A stretch of 64,000 nucleotides of DNA from JAWKVD01 sp041398225 (GCA_041398225.1 JAWKVD010000006.1:124001-188000); one strand, 5' to 3'. Positions 33,687 through 45,107 are shown, numbered from the stretch's first letter. Translations and numbers: made by a program. The notes: a model not told the origin generated them from the letters alone.

Positions 33687-36188
33687 ATGGCCGGAAAAGG
33701 GCGCCCCCAAAAGAAAGTGCAGGCCGCCCTGCCGGAGCCGTTCGAGGCCTGGTTTCGCGGGCGGGGCTGGACCCTGCGCGCCCACCAGGCGGGGGTTCTG
33801 GAGGCCGCTCGCGAGGGCCGGGGCGGCCTGGTCATCGCGCCCACGGGCGGCGGCAAGACGCTGGCGGGGTTCTTGCCCAGCCTGATCGAACTGGCCGCCG
33901 CGCCGCCGCGTAAAATCCCGGCCCTGCACACGCTTTATCTTTCGCCCCTGAAGGCGCTGGCGACCGACGTCGCGCGGAACCTGCAGGCGCCCATCGAGGA
34001 GATGGGCCTGCCGGTTTCGGTGGAGGTCCGCACCGGCGACACCAGCGCTTCGCGTCGTCAGCGCCAGAGGGCGAAACCGCCCGACATCCTGATGACCACG
34101 CCCGAACAGCTGGCGCTGCTCTTGGCCTCCGAACATGCCGAGGTGTATTTCCGCACCCTGCGTTCGGTGGTCGTCGACGAAATCCACGCCATCGCCCAAT
34201 CGAAGCGCGGCGACCTTCTGGCCTTGGGGCTGGCGGCCTTGCGCAACTGGGCGCCCGAAGCGCGCTTCGTCGGTCTGTCCGCCACCGTTCGCGATCCCGA
34301 GGCGCTCGCGAAATGGCTGGGGCCGGAAACCTCCGTCATCCGCCATGAAGGCGGCGCCAGCGCGCACCTCGAAGTGCTCGACAGCGAGAACCGAATACCG
34401 TGGGCGGGCCATTCCGGCCGCCACGCCGTGAAGGAAGTCTACGACCGCATCCGCCAGTCGAACATGTCGCTGGTGTTCGTGAACACCCGCAGCCAGGCCG
34501 AAATGATGTTCCAGGAGCTCTGGCGGGTGAACGAAGACGCCCTGCCGATCGCGCTGCACCACGGGTCGCTGGACGTAGACCAGCGCCGCAAGGTCGAAAG
34601 CGCCATGGCCGCCGGAACCTTGAAGGCGGTGGTCTGCACCTCGACGCTCGATCTCGGCATCGACTGGGGCGCGGTCGATCTGGTGGTCCAGATGGGCGCC
34701 CCGAAAGGGTCGTCACGGCTCATCCAGCGCATCGGCCGCGCCAACCACCGCATGGACGAGCCCTCGCGCGCCTTGCTCGCACCCTCCAATCGCTTCGAGG
34801 TTCTCGAATGTCGCGCGGCGGTCGACGCGGTCGCGGCAGGAGAACTCGACGGCCCGCCGCCGCGCAAGGGCGCGCTCGACGTTCTGGCCCAGCATGTCAT
34901 GGGCCGGGCCTGCGGCGACGGCTTCGACGCGCTCGTCCTCTACGACGAAGTGATCACCGCCGCGCCCTACGCCGATCTCGACTGGGAGACATGGGAACGC
35001 ATCGTCGATCTCGTGGCGACCGGCGGTTATGCGCTTCGCACCTATGACCGCTTCCGCCGCATCGTGAAATTCCCGGACGGCATCTGGCGCGCCCGAAACG
35101 ACGACGTGCGCAGACGCCACCGCATGAACGTCGGAACCATCGTCGAAAGCCCCATGGTCGCCGTGCGCATGGCCCAGATCACAAGCGCGGTCGGCGGTCA
35201 GGCGCGCCGCGTCATCCGCCCGGGCCGCAAGCTCGGCGAGATGGAGGAGTACTTCTTCGAAATGCTCACGCCGGGCGACACCTTCCTGTTCGCCGGCGAG
35301 ATACTGAGGTTCGAAGCTCTCGTCGAAGGCGACGCGCTGGTCACGCGAACTTACGATCCCGACCCGGCGATCCCGTCCTACAATGGCGGCAAGTTCCCGC
35401 TGACGACCTTTCTCGCCGCGCGCGTGCGCGCCATGCTCCATGACCGGGACGGCTGGAAGCATCTGCCCGATCAGGTCCGCGAATGGATCGAGATTCAGGA
35501 ACGCAAATCGCTCATCCCCGAACCCGATCAGCTTCTGGTCGAAACCTTCCCGCGCGGGGACCGCCACTACCTCGTCGCCTACACCTTCGAGGGGCGGCTT
35601 GCGCATCAGACGCTTGGCATGCTTCTCACCCGCCGCCTCGAACGCTGGGGCTACAAGCCGCTGGGCTTCGTCGCCTCTGAATACGCCCTGTCGGTCTGGG
35701 CGCTGGAGGACCTCGGCGACGTCGACATGGATGAGCTGTTCCACGAGGACATGCTCGGCGACGATCTCGACGCATGGCTGCAGGAAAGCGCCCTGATGAA
35801 GCGAACCTTCCGCAATTGCGCGCTGATCTCCGGACTGCTCGAACGCCGCCAGCCGGGCGGCGAAAAGTCGGGCCGGCAGGTCACCTTCTCGACCGACCTG
35901 ATCTACGACGTTCTGCGCAGCCACGAACCCGACCACATCCTACTGGAAGCCGCACGCCGCGACGCCGGCGACGGACTTCTGGACATTCGCAGGCTGGGCG
36001 AGGCGCTGGCGCGCATTCGCGGGCGCATCCTGCACGCAAGGCTGACCGACATTTCGCCCTTCGCCGTGCCCGTCATGCTGGAGATCGGGCGCGAACCCGT
36101 CTTCTCTGGCGACGCCTCCGAAGCCATCCTGCGCGAAGCGGAAGAAGATCTTGTGCGCGACGCCATGGCTCTGTCCGATCCGGATTGA
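33687..36188 (+). CDS. Ligase-associated DNA damage response DEXH-box helicase (Lhr-like)
   Basis: The 833-residue superfamily 2 helicase has Walker A APTGGGKT (about 51-58), the DEIH Walker B (VVVDEIHAI), motif III GLSATVRDP, and motif VI QRIGRANHR. The Lhr-core winged-helix and C-terminal domains follow. This is the TIGR04121-type helicase that usually clusters with an ATP-dependent DNA ligase, an exonuclease and the PdeM endonuclease. Here only PdeM follows, 31 bp downstream. It acts on DNA in the cytoplasm; a repair role is inferred from the usual association. Confidence 0.95.
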   Translation: MAGKGRPQKKVQAALPEPFEAWFRGRGWTLRAHQAGVLEAAREGRGGLVIAPTGGGKTLAGFLPSLIELAAAPPRKIPALHTLYLSPLKALATDVARNLQAPIEEMGLPVSVEVRTGDTSASRRQRQRAKPPDILMTTPEQLALLLASEHAEVYFRTLRSVVVDEIHAIAQSKRGDLLALGLAALRNWAPEARFVGLSATVRDPEALAKWLGPETSVIRHEGGASAHLEVLDSENRIPWAGHSGRHAVKEVYDRIRQSNMSLVFVNTRSQAEMMFQELWRVNEDALPIALHHGSLDVDQRRKVESAMAAGTLKAVVCTSTLDLGIDWGAVDLVVQMGAPKGSSRLIQRIGRANHRMDEPSRALLAPSNRFEVLECRAAVDAVAAGELDGPPPRKGALDVLAQHVMGRACGDGFDALVLYDEVITAAPYADLDWETWERIVDLVATGGYALRTYDRFRRIVKFPDGIWRARNDDVRRRHRMNVGTIVESPMVAVRMAQITSAVGGQARRVIRPGRKLGEMEEYFFEMLTPGDTFLFAGEILRFEALVEGDALVTRTYDPDPAIPSYNGGKFPLTTFLAARVRAMLHDRDGWKHLPDQVREWIEIQERKSLIPEPDQLLVETFPRGDRHYLVAYTFEGRLAHQTLGMLLTRRLERWGYKPLGFVASEYALSVWALEDLGDVDMDELFHEDMLGDDLDAWLQESALMKRTFRNCALISGLLERRQPGGEKSGRQVTFSTDLIYDVLRSHEPDHILLEAARRDAGDGLLDIRRLGEALARIRGRILHARLTDISPFAVPVMLEIGREPVFSGDASEAILREAEEDLVRDAMALSDPD

Positions 36189-36219
36189 CCTCGGCGCCGA
36201 CCCTCGCGAGGTTGGCGAC

Positions 36220-36957
36220 ATGTCGCTCCGGGCCTTACCCCAGATCGCCCCCCGCGCCGCGCAGCCGATCATGCTGTGCGGCGTAGACGTGGAGGCGCTC
36301 AACTGCGGCGCGCTGTTCTGGCGCGCGCGCTCCACGCTTGTCGTCTCCGACCTGCACCTCGAAAAGGCGTCGTCCTACGCCGAAGGCGGCCAGATGCTGC
36401 CGCCCTACGACACCGAGGCGACGTTGAGGCGCATTGAAGCGCTGATCGATGCGTTGGTGCCGCAGCGTGTGGTCTCGCTCGGCGACAGCTTCCATGATCG
36501 CCGGTCGCGCCAGCGCCTGCCGCTCGCCAACGTCGCCACGATCCACGCGCTCACGGCCAGAACCGACTGGATATGGATTGTCGGCAACCACGATCCGCTG
36601 CCGCCGGAAGATCTCGGTGGACGCATTCTGCACGAACACCGCGACGGCCCGCTGGTGATGCGCCACGAGCCGCAGAGCACCGGCGCTGCAGGCGAGATTG
36701 CCGGCCACCTGCATCCGTGCGCGCGCGTCGCGGGCAGGGGACGAACGGTCCGCGCAAGGTGTTTCGTCAGCGATGGCGAACGTCTGGTGATGCCCGCCTA
36801 TGGCGCCTTGACCGGAGGCCTCAACGTGCTCGATCCGGCGTTCGCGGATCTGTTCGGCTCCGGCATGCGGGCGCATGTTCTGGGGCGCGATGGCGTCTAC
36901 ACGGTCTCGACCGACAGGCTCGCGCCCGATGCGCGCCGCCGCCGCGCCGCCGGTTGA
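36220..36957 (+). CDS. pdeM: Ligase-associated DNA damage response endonuclease PdeM
   Basis: The 245-residue calcineurin-like phosphoesterase carries the metal motifs in order: DLHLEKAS, SLGDSFHD, VGNHDP, and GHLHPCARV near the C-terminus. This matches PdeM (TIGR04123), a manganese-dependent nuclease of the ligase-associated cluster. The ATG at 36220 is used, with GAGG upstream; the helicase stop is 31 bp before. The C-terminal tail is Arg-rich. It converges on the TIGR02186 gene. Confidence 0.93.
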   Translation: MSLRALPQIAPRAAQPIMLCGVDVEALNCGALFWRARSTLVVSDLHLEKASSYAEGGQMLPPYDTEATLRRIEALIDALVPQRVVSLGDSFHDRRSRQRLPLANVATIHALTARTDWIWIVGNHDPLPPEDLGGRILHEHRDGPLVMRHEPQSTGAAGEIAGHLHPCARVAGRGRTVRARCFVSDGERLVMPAYGALTGGLNVLDPAFADLFGSGMRAHVLGRDGVYTVSTDRLAPDARRRRAAG

Positions 36958-36972
36958 TCGCCTGGCGTCGCT

Positions 36973-37716
36973 CTAGCGCCGTCCCACCCAGGTTGCGGCC
37001 CCGCCGATCAGCGCGCCGGTCAGAACCGCGAGAAAGCCGTAGATCACCCCGTGATTGGCCGAGAGATCGTACAGCGTCGCATCCATGCCGCCGCGCACCA
37101 GGTCCAGCGGCTTTTCCGTTTCGGAAACCGGATACCCGCCGCGAAAGAACACCGCCCGCACCAGATATTTGCCCGTCGGCGCATTCGGCGGCAGTTCGAT
37201 CCGCGCGCGCCTCAGACCGCCGTCGAGGCGCTCAATGGTGGTGACGGTCGCTGAATAAAGCCCCTCGTTCATTTTCTGCTGCACATAGGCCGTGCGCCAG
37301 GTTTCGAGGGCGGGATCGCCAGCGTACCCGCCATCCGGCAGAGCGGCGGCCGCCGCGCTCAGGCCCGCCTCGCGCATCTCTTCGGGGGAGACCGTTTCCA
37401 GCACCTGCTGCTCCGCCCCGGCCAGGAACACGGCGGGCGCATGGAAGCTGAAGCGGGCCTCGCCCTCGCGCGTGTTGCGGATGATGGTCTGCGGCAGCGG
37501 AGGCCCGATCAGCGCAACGGCGAGACCGGTAGAGGGATCGTCCTGCGCCGGCGGCGCGGCGAACAGCGCGATCTCGGCGCCGGAATAGTTCACCTTCACC
37601 TCGACCGTCTCGGCGGCCAGCCCGGCGGCCAGCTTGTCGAGGCTTGAGGTCTGCGCATCCGCCGCCAGCGGAATGGCGAGAAGGCCGATAGCGATGCCGA
37701 GCTGTTTGATCCTCAC
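36973..37716 (-). CDS. TIGR02186 family protein
   Basis: The 247-residue protein has an N-terminal signal (cleavage near AADAQ), a periplasmic beta-rich body (VEVKVNYSGAEIALFAAP; PQTIIRNTREGEARFSFHAP), and one C-terminal transmembrane helix (YGFLAVLTGALIGGAATWV). This is TIGR02186, whose genes nearly always sit next to a TauE/SafE exporter. Here its start overlaps the exporter gene stop by four bases (ATGA type). It is presumably an accessory subunit of the exporter; no activity is known. Confidence 0.88.
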   Translation of the reverse strand: MRIKQLGIAIGLLAIPLAADAQTSSLDKLAAGLAAETVEVKVNYSGAEIALFAAPPAQDDPSTGLAVALIGPPLPQTIIRNTREGEARFSFHAPAVFLAGAEQQVLETVSPEEMREAGLSAAAAALPDGGYAGDPALETWRTAYVQQKMNEGLYSATVTTIERLDGGLRRARIELPPNAPTGKYLVRAVFFRGGYPVSETEKPLDLVRGGMDATLYDLSANHGVIYGFLAVLTGALIGGAATWVGRR

Positions 37717-38624
37717 GAGGCCTGCTCCAGCCGGTATTCAGGTTTCGGCGCCCAGAACAGGTCATAGCCCAGACGCGCGGCCAGCCCCAGAACGACAATC
37801 GCCAGCAGCAGCCGCAATTGCGAACCGCGCAGCCGCCGCCCGGCCGCCGCCCCGGCGCGCGCGCCTACAACGCCGCCGATCATCAGGATGAAGGCGAGCA
37901 CCAGATCCACCGTCCCGTTGAACGAAGCCTGCAGGAAGGTGACGAAGCCGGTGAGGAACACGATCTGGAACAGCGAGGTGCCCACCATCACCCGCGTCGG
38001 AACGCCCAGCAGATAGACCATGGCAGGCGCCAGAATGAAGCCGCCGCCCACGCCCAGCACCGCCGCCAGCAAGCCGACAAAGAAGCCGATGGCGATGGGC
38101 GGCCAGATGCTGATGTAGAGGCCCGAGCGCGGAAACCGCTGTTTGTGGGGCAGGGCGCGCATCCATGCGCGAATGCGGGCCCGCCGCCGGTCGGAATCTT
38201 CTTCGCCCGAGCGCACCGCGCGCAGGCTTTCCCAGAACATCAATCCGCCGATCAGCGACAGGAAGATCAGGTAGAGAAACGAAACCGTGGTGTCGATGAC
38301 GCCGAGGTGCCGCAACAGGCTGAACACGCCCACGCCGGCGCTCGATCCGGCCAGTCCGCCCGCGAGCATGATCGAGCCCAGCCGGACATCGACGCCCCGT
38401 TCCTGAAAGTGCGAGGCCGCCCCGGCGATCGAGGTCGCCATGACCTGGTTGGCCTGGGTCGACGCCGCGACAGCCGGCGGCACGCCGTAGAAGATCAGCA
38501 GCGGAGTCAGAAGGAAGCCGCCGCCGACCCCGAACAGGCCGGACAGAAACCCCACCAGCGCGCCAATGGAAGCGACGATCAGAGGATCGACCGCTACCTG
38601 CGCAATGGGGAGGTGAATCAGCAT
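37713..38624 (-). CDS. Sulfite exporter TauE/SafE family permease
   Basis: The 303-residue inner-membrane protein has eight or so hydrophobic helices and the two TauE/SafE repeats, each with a glycine-rich signature: GFLSGLFGVGGGFLLTPLLI in the first half and GLLAAVLGVGGGFILAPAM in the second. Family members export sulfite, sulfoacetate or related anions. A charged cytoplasmic loop separates the halves. It is translationally coupled to the TIGR02186 gene and lies 203 bp downstream of the PodJ-like gene on the same strand. Confidence 0.93.
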   Translation of the reverse strand: MLIHLPIAQVAVDPLIVASIGALVGFLSGLFGVGGGFLLTPLLIFYGVPPAVAASTQANQVMATSIAGAASHFQERGVDVRLGSIMLAGGLAGSSAGVGVFSLLRHLGVIDTTVSFLYLIFLSLIGGLMFWESLRAVRSGEEDSDRRRARIRAWMRALPHKQRFPRSGLYISIWPPIAIGFFVGLLAAVLGVGGGFILAPAMVYLLGVPTRVMVGTSLFQIVFLTGFVTFLQASFNGTVDLVLAFILMIGGVVGARAGAAAGRRLRGSQLRLLLAIVVLGLAARLGYDLFWAPKPEYRLEQAS

Positions 38625-38827
38625 TTTGTTCTTCTACGCGCCCGTCCGGTACGCAGGAAGAACCATGAAGGTGTATATTCGCTTGAGAGAACGCGATTTT
38701 ACAGCGCTATCGCCCGATCTCGGGCCATCCGAAGCGCCTCGCAGTCCCGGCTGTCCGCCCCGGTCGCGACCTAAGCGAGCCGCCGCCTGACCCGCTCCCG
38801 CAACAGCGGTGCGGAAGAGGGGCGGGA

Positions 38828-41800
38828 TCAGCCCGGCTGGGTCCAGGCCCGCTCGCCCAGATCGCCATTGGCCCGCGCCACGCCCTTCTTGGGCGCGAAG
38901 GAACGGGCGCGTTTGCGGATGTCGTCGGCCTCGGCCTGCGGCAGCTCCGACAGCAGGGCGCGCGCCCGGCGCCCGGCGTCCTGGTCTCCGCCGCGCGATG
39001 CGATCTCGAACCAGTAGGCCGCTTCCGCCGGATCGGCGGTCACGCCCAGCCCTTGCTCGTAAAGCACGGCGAGATTGAACTGGCTGTCGATCAGGCCATG
39101 GTCGGCGGCCTGCCGGAACCACTCGACGGCGGCGGCGTAGCTCTGCGGACCGGCGTCGCCCTCGGCGTAGAACACGGCGAGGTCGTGCATCGCTTTCACA
39201 TTGCCGCCGATGGCCGCCTGTTCGGTCCACTTCCGCGAGGCCGCCATGTCGCGCGGCACGCCCGTGCCGTCCTCGTACAGCTTCGCCATGCGGTACTGCG
39301 CCATCACCAGCCCTTTGCCGGCGGCTTCCCGGATCAGCGAGACCGCGCGGGTCTTCTCCGGGCCCTTCAGCATTTCGAGGCCGTAGTCATAGAGCGCGAT
39401 CGGATCGCCGGACTCGACCGCGTCGGCCAGGGTGATGCGCGGCGGCTCGACAGGCTGGGCCGCAGGCGCCGTCGTCGCGGGTTTCTCCGGAATCGTTTCG
39501 GCCAGCGCAGCGGCCGCTTTCGTCTCCAGCGGGATTTCCTCGAACATGTCGTCCTGAGGCTCGCCGGCGCCCGCATCGGCGGTTTCGACGCCCGGCGCGG
39601 CGGGGGCGGCGTTCGTGGCGGTGTCGTCGTCGAACAGGGCGGCTTCGGCCGCCGCCGGATCGCCGCTGTCGATCAGCGGCGTAGAGGGTTCGTGCCGCGC
39701 GACCGTATCGGCTCCGGGGTCCTGCTTGCCCCGCATCATCGACCACGCGCCGCCGCCGGCCACCGCGATCGCCAGCGCCGCCGACGCCATCAGCGGTCCG
39801 CGACCGATCCCCTTGCGTCCATTGTCCGACATGGTCGCCATCGGAATGTGACGGCCATAGCGCGCCGCGTTGCGCGCCTCCTGAATGAACTGATGGTTCG
39901 AACCGTGCCCGCGCGACGGGTCCGGCAGATCGGCCAGAAACTCGATATCGCCCGGTTCGCCGGATTCCAGAAACACGTCGTCGGCGTCGAGCAGATCGTC
40001 GATATCGCGCGCCACGTCGCCGGTGGGGGCGGTCTTGTCGGCCTTCTCGACGATCGCCGGGATCGCCTCCGGCTCGGTTATGTCGGCGGGCTCGCTCTCG
40101 TCGAACAGCTGTTGTTCGGACACCGGATCGAACGGCGGCGGCTCCACGCCGATAACGCCTTCATCCTCTTCGAGAATGTCCAGCACTGTCGGCTCGCCGT
40201 CGGCCTCGGGCGGACCCGAGCCGGCGTCCGCGACATTCACGGTCAGCGTCGCGACGGCCTCGAGCGTGTCAAAGCCGTCGTCATCGCCGCTCGGGTTGAC
40301 GTCTTCGAGATCTGAGACACGGCGCGCCAGCGACGACACCGTATTGTGCAGCGGGTTCAGCGACTCCGCCGAACTCTCGCTCAACTCGTCGAGCCGCCGC
40401 GTCATGTCGGACAGCGTTTCCTGCAGCCGGGATTCGTGATTGCGCCCCGCTTCCTCGACGCGATCCTCGATCGCCTTGAGCGAGTCCCGGTGCTGGTTCT
40501 GCAGCCGCTCCGCCACCCGCGCGACCTGTTCGCCGATCTGGCTGATCGCATCGGCGCTGCGGCGCTCGCTGTCGCGCACCCGCTCGTCGATCCGGTCGAT
40601 GAACTTCTCGAACTCGTCCGCGTTGAAACGGCCCTCGGCCTCAAGACGCCGGTTCAGCTCTTCGATGCTTTCCTGCGCGCGCGCCTGCACGCGCTCGACC
40701 GCCGCGCCGAACTGTTCGCTCGCCGTTTCGATGGCCTTGGCGCTGCGCGTTTCCGACTCCCGCACGCGCGTTTCCAGCGACGTGCCCAGCCGTCCCATAT
40801 CGTCGCGCAGACGGCTCACGGCGTCTTCGCCAGCGCCCAACCGCCCGGCCAGCGACTCCACCTCGGAGCGCATCTGCGCCAGCCCGCCGACATCGCCCGC
40901 CTCGATCTTGCGCAGGCGGTCGTCGACCGCGCGGGAGAGCCGCCCGATCTGTTCGCTCATCGCGTCGACCACATCGGCCTGCCGCGCTTCGGCGGTCTCC
41001 AGACGGCCCTGGATTGTTCGGAAAGACTTCTCCAGCCGCTCGATCTGTTCCGGACGATGCGTGCGCAGCGCTTCTTCGAGACGCCTTTCGAAATCCTCGC
41101 GAACCGCGTGCATCGGCCGCGACAGATCCTCGGCCAGCGCATCCAGCCGGCGCTGGAACGTCGCCTGCATCCGGTCGCTTTCGCTGTCCCGGCTCTGCGA
41201 GAGCTTGTTCAGCCGATCGTCGATCCCGGAGACCGAACGCTCGACCGACTTCAGCGCCGCTTCGGAATCGCGCTCCGACCGGTCGATCCGGTCGATGATC
41301 CGCGAAACGGAATCGCCCAGCTTGCCCACCGCCTCGCGCGTCTTCTCCTCAATCGAGTCGACGCGGTCGATCAGATCCTTCGACATCGCCCGCGAGCGGG
41401 AGAGGGTGGTCTCGAGCGCGCGCTCCATGCGCCAGGTCGTATCGGCGACCGTGCGATCGGCCTTGCTCTCGAACATCTCGAAACGGTTGGCCGCATCGGT
41501 GATGCGTCCCAGCGCGCCGTCCATCTTGCGCTCGACGTCCGAGAGATGCCCCTCGACGCCGCTCAGCCGGGTTTCAAGTTCGCCGGCGTTGGCGCGCACG
41601 GCCCGGTCGATGGAATCGTCCAGCGTGCGCGTTACGCCCTCGACCTGATCCGAAACCTGCCGCACGCGATCCTCGAAAAGATCGCGCAGCTCGCCCTGTT
41701 CGCGTTCAAGCGAGTTGGCGCGCGCCTGAACCGTCTCGGCCAGTCGCTTGAGCGCGCCTTCCAGAAGCTGCAGATTCTCAAGCGTCGCGCCGCCCGTCGT

Positions 41801-42256
41801 TTCTTCTTCGAGGGTGGCGATGCGTTCCTTCAGCGCCGATTGCGCGCCTTCGATCTCTCCGATCGCGCGCAGCATCTTCTCGACCGCGCCGAGTTGCGCG
41901 CGTCCGCTTTCATCGACCTTGCCCATCAGGCCGAGCATCGACTTGTCGAGCCCGGCGACCGCGCGCGCCGACCGGCTTTGCGAGATTTCCAGACGCGCCG
42001 ACAGGCGCTCGATCTCTTCGGACAATTCCCTCAGCTCGTCCGGCCGATCGCTCGGAACGATGATCTTGCGCGCCTTCGGCGGATGGATCGGCGAAGCTTT
42101 TTCCGCGTTGGTCGCGGGCGCTTCGTCCTCTTCATCGTCCAGAAGCAGGGAATTCAGATATTGACCAAGCGTAAGGCCGCGGCGTTCTGCGCGTTGTCGC
42201 GCAGCCGCTCGCGCCTCGGGGGCGATCCCCTTCACGCTCCATGGCCCCTGCGTCAT
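38828..42256 (-). CDS. podJ: PodJ-like polar localisation protein (coiled coil, TM, Sel1 repeats)
   Basis: The 1142-residue protein starts MTQGPWSVKGIAPEARAAAR, the N-terminal motif of PodJ. A long cytoplasmic coiled-coil region follows (about 60-640, heptad-rich, with many RLDEL/DRIDE units), then an acidic stretch. One transmembrane helix (about 817-837) leads to a periplasmic part with several Sel1-like repeats (about 950-1110). PodJ recruits pilus, adhesin and signalling proteins to the flagellar pole. The C-terminus ends soon after the repeats and lacks the peptidoglycan-binding domain of Caulobacter PodJ. The ATG at 42256 has GGAG nearby; an upstream in-frame ATG at 42397 adds 47 residues and is less likely. 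Confidence 0.85.
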   Translation of the reverse strand: MTQGPWSVKGIAPEARAAARQRAERRGLTLGQYLNSLLLDDEEDEAPATNAEKASPIHPPKARKIIVPSDRPDELRELSEEIERLSARLEISQSRSARAVAGLDKSMLGLMGKVDESGRAQLGAVEKMLRAIGEIEGAQSALKERIATLEEETTGGATLENLQLLEGALKRLAETVQARANSLEREQGELRDLFEDRVRQVSDQVEGVTRTLDDSIDRAVRANAGELETRLSGVEGHLSDVERKMDGALGRITDAANRFEMFESKADRTVADTTWRMERALETTLSRSRAMSKDLIDRVDSIEEKTREAVGKLGDSVSRIIDRIDRSERDSEAALKSVERSVSGIDDRLNKLSQSRDSESDRMQATFQRRLDALAEDLSRPMHAVREDFERRLEEALRTHRPEQIERLEKSFRTIQGRLETAEARQADVVDAMSEQIGRLSRAVDDRLRKIEAGDVGGLAQMRSEVESLAGRLGAGEDAVSRLRDDMGRLGTSLETRVRESETRSAKAIETASEQFGAAVERVQARAQESIEELNRRLEAEGRFNADEFEKFIDRIDERVRDSERRSADAISQIGEQVARVAERLQNQHRDSLKAIEDRVEEAGRNHESRLQETLSDMTRRLDELSESSAESLNPLHNTVSSLARRVSDLEDVNPSGDDDGFDTLEAVATLTVNVADAGSGPPEADGEPTVLDILEEDEGVIGVEPPPFDPVSEQQLFDESEPADITEPEAIPAIVEKADKTAPTGDVARDIDDLLDADDVFLESGEPGDIEFLADLPDPSRGHGSNHQFIQEARNAARYGRHIPMATMSDNGRKGIGRGPLMASAALAIAVAGGGAWSMMRGKQDPGADTVARHEPSTPLIDSGDPAAAEAALFDDDTATNAAPAAPGVETADAGAGEPQDDMFEEIPLETKAAAALAETIPEKPATTAPAAQPVEPPRITLADAVESGDPIALYDYGLEMLKGPEKTRAVSLIREAAGKGLVMAQYRMAKLYEDGTGVPRDMAASRKWTEQAAIGGNVKAMHDLAVFYAEGDAGPQSYAAAVEWFRQAADHGLIDSQFNLAVLYEQGLGVTADPAEAAYWFEIASRGGDQDAGRRARALLSELPQAEADDIRKRARSFAPKKGVARANGDLGERAWTQPG

Positions 42257-42327
42257 TCCTGGCTCCGAATCGGACAGTCGGGAGGCTGTCCCAAATCCCT
42301 TCACGCTGCCAGTTGGAGAGCCCGCCG

Positions 42328-42342
42328 TTAAAAGGGCGTTAA
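42328..42342. promoter_or_regulatory. CtrA-type binding site upstream of podJ
   Basis: TTAA-N7-TTAA (TTAAAAGGGCGTTAA) is a perfect match to the CtrA full-site consensus. It lies 72-86 bp upstream of the podJ start. In Caulobacter podJ is under cell-cycle control by GcrA, DnaA and CtrA. A CcrM GANTC site (GAGTC, 42447-42451) is nearby, ahead of the divergent MerR gene. Confidence 0.65.
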
Positions 42343-42475
42343 GCATACCGGCGAGCCCCCAAGATCGCGTCGTTTGAATTGACCCCGCGACTGACAAGAA
42401 CTACGATTTCCGCAGCGTTAATAAGCGCAGACCTAGCTAAATGCTTGAGTCAAAAAGAAATATTGGGAGGCGAGA

Positions 42476-42919
42476 ATGAAAACCTATACGATCAGCGAGC
42501 TTGCAAAAGAGTTCGGCGTGACGCCGCGTGCGTTACGTTTTTACGAAGACAAAGGATTGTTGAGTCCGACGCGGGAAGGTTTGAACCGCGTTTATTCCGC
42601 GAGCGACCGCGGAAGGTTGAAGTTGATTCTGCAGGGCAAGAGCGTCGGCTTCTCGCTGTCCGACATTCGCGAGATCCTCGAACTCTACAAGCTCGAAGGT
42701 CACCGCGCCCAGCTCAAGGTCGCGATCAAGAAGTCGAAGGACCAGATGAAGGTGCTCGAGAAGCAGCGTCACGACATTGACGATGCGCTGGAGCAGCTGC
42801 GTCAGGGACTGCACTGGGCGGAAGCCAAGCTGCAGGAGCTGGGTCCGGCCGACGAGGTCGAGCGCTCCGCCCGCGCCTACGAGCAGGTGGCGCGCGCGGG
42901 AATGGACGACACGCCCTGA
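42476..42919 (+). CDS. MerR-family regulator of the fatty-acid oxidation cluster
   Basis: The 147-residue protein has the MerR helix-turn-helix and wing (YTISELAKEFGVTPRALRFY, then YEDKGLLSPTREGLNR) and a C-terminal dimerisation coiled coil (about 75-125). There is no metal-binding cysteine. It resembles the LiuR/PsrA-type MerR regulators that sit ahead of acyl-CoA dehydrogenase genes in alphaproteobacteria, and here it precedes a beta-oxidation operon. Its ligand is probably an acyl-CoA; that is inference. AGGCGAG precedes the ATG. An imperfect GC-rich hairpin (42939-42966) follows its stop. Confidence 0.9.
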   Translation: MKTYTISELAKEFGVTPRALRFYEDKGLLSPTREGLNRVYSASDRGRLKLILQGKSVGFSLSDIREILELYKLEGHRAQLKVAIKKSKDQMKVLEKQRHDIDDALEQLRQGLHWAEAKLQELGPADEVERSARAYEQVARAGMDDTP

Positions 42920-42938
42920 CACGGACCGCCCCAGACCA

Positions 42939-42966
42939 AAGCCCCGGCCCCGAGGGCTGGGGCCTT
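42939..42966. terminator. Imperfect GC-rich hairpin after the MerR gene
   Basis: AAGCCCCGGCCC can pair with GGGCTGGGGCCTT through a stem of about twelve pairs with one bulge and one G-T wobble. It lies 20 bp after the MerR stop. There is no long T-run, so termination would be weak or partial before the acyl-CoA dehydrogenase gene. Confidence 0.4.
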
Positions 42967-43116
42967 GAAGACTGGGCCTGGGCGTAAAGGTCCTCGGGAA
43001 GCGGCCGGCGACGGCCCGCCGAATATTGATGTTCGGCGCCCGAGGGCTATTGTCCGCGACAAATCTTCGAAGGTCGCCGGGAGACCGGCGATCGCCTGCT
43101 AGGGAATCCCTGCGAG

Positions 43117-44895
<1,779 letters not shown>

Positions 44896-45107
44896 TGGAC
44901 TCGGCAGCCACGCCAGCGGAGCGCGGATGGCCTACGACACGACGTCCAGCACACACCCCGGCGACGCGCTTCGGCGCGGCCGGAAAGGCTGTGCGGATCA
45001 CGCCCCGCGCGCCGGCCGTTCACGGTTTGCTGCAGACGTTCGCGCGGCGTTGAACTCGCCGCACTTCACCCCGATCTCGAGACCAGCTTTTCCGGAAAGG
45101 AAACCCC

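Noticed and set aside
32874..34562. A 562-codon minus-strand frame spanning the start of the helicase gene
   Set aside because: It overlaps the helicase and the secreted-protein gene, crosses the intergenic region and has no recognisable motif.
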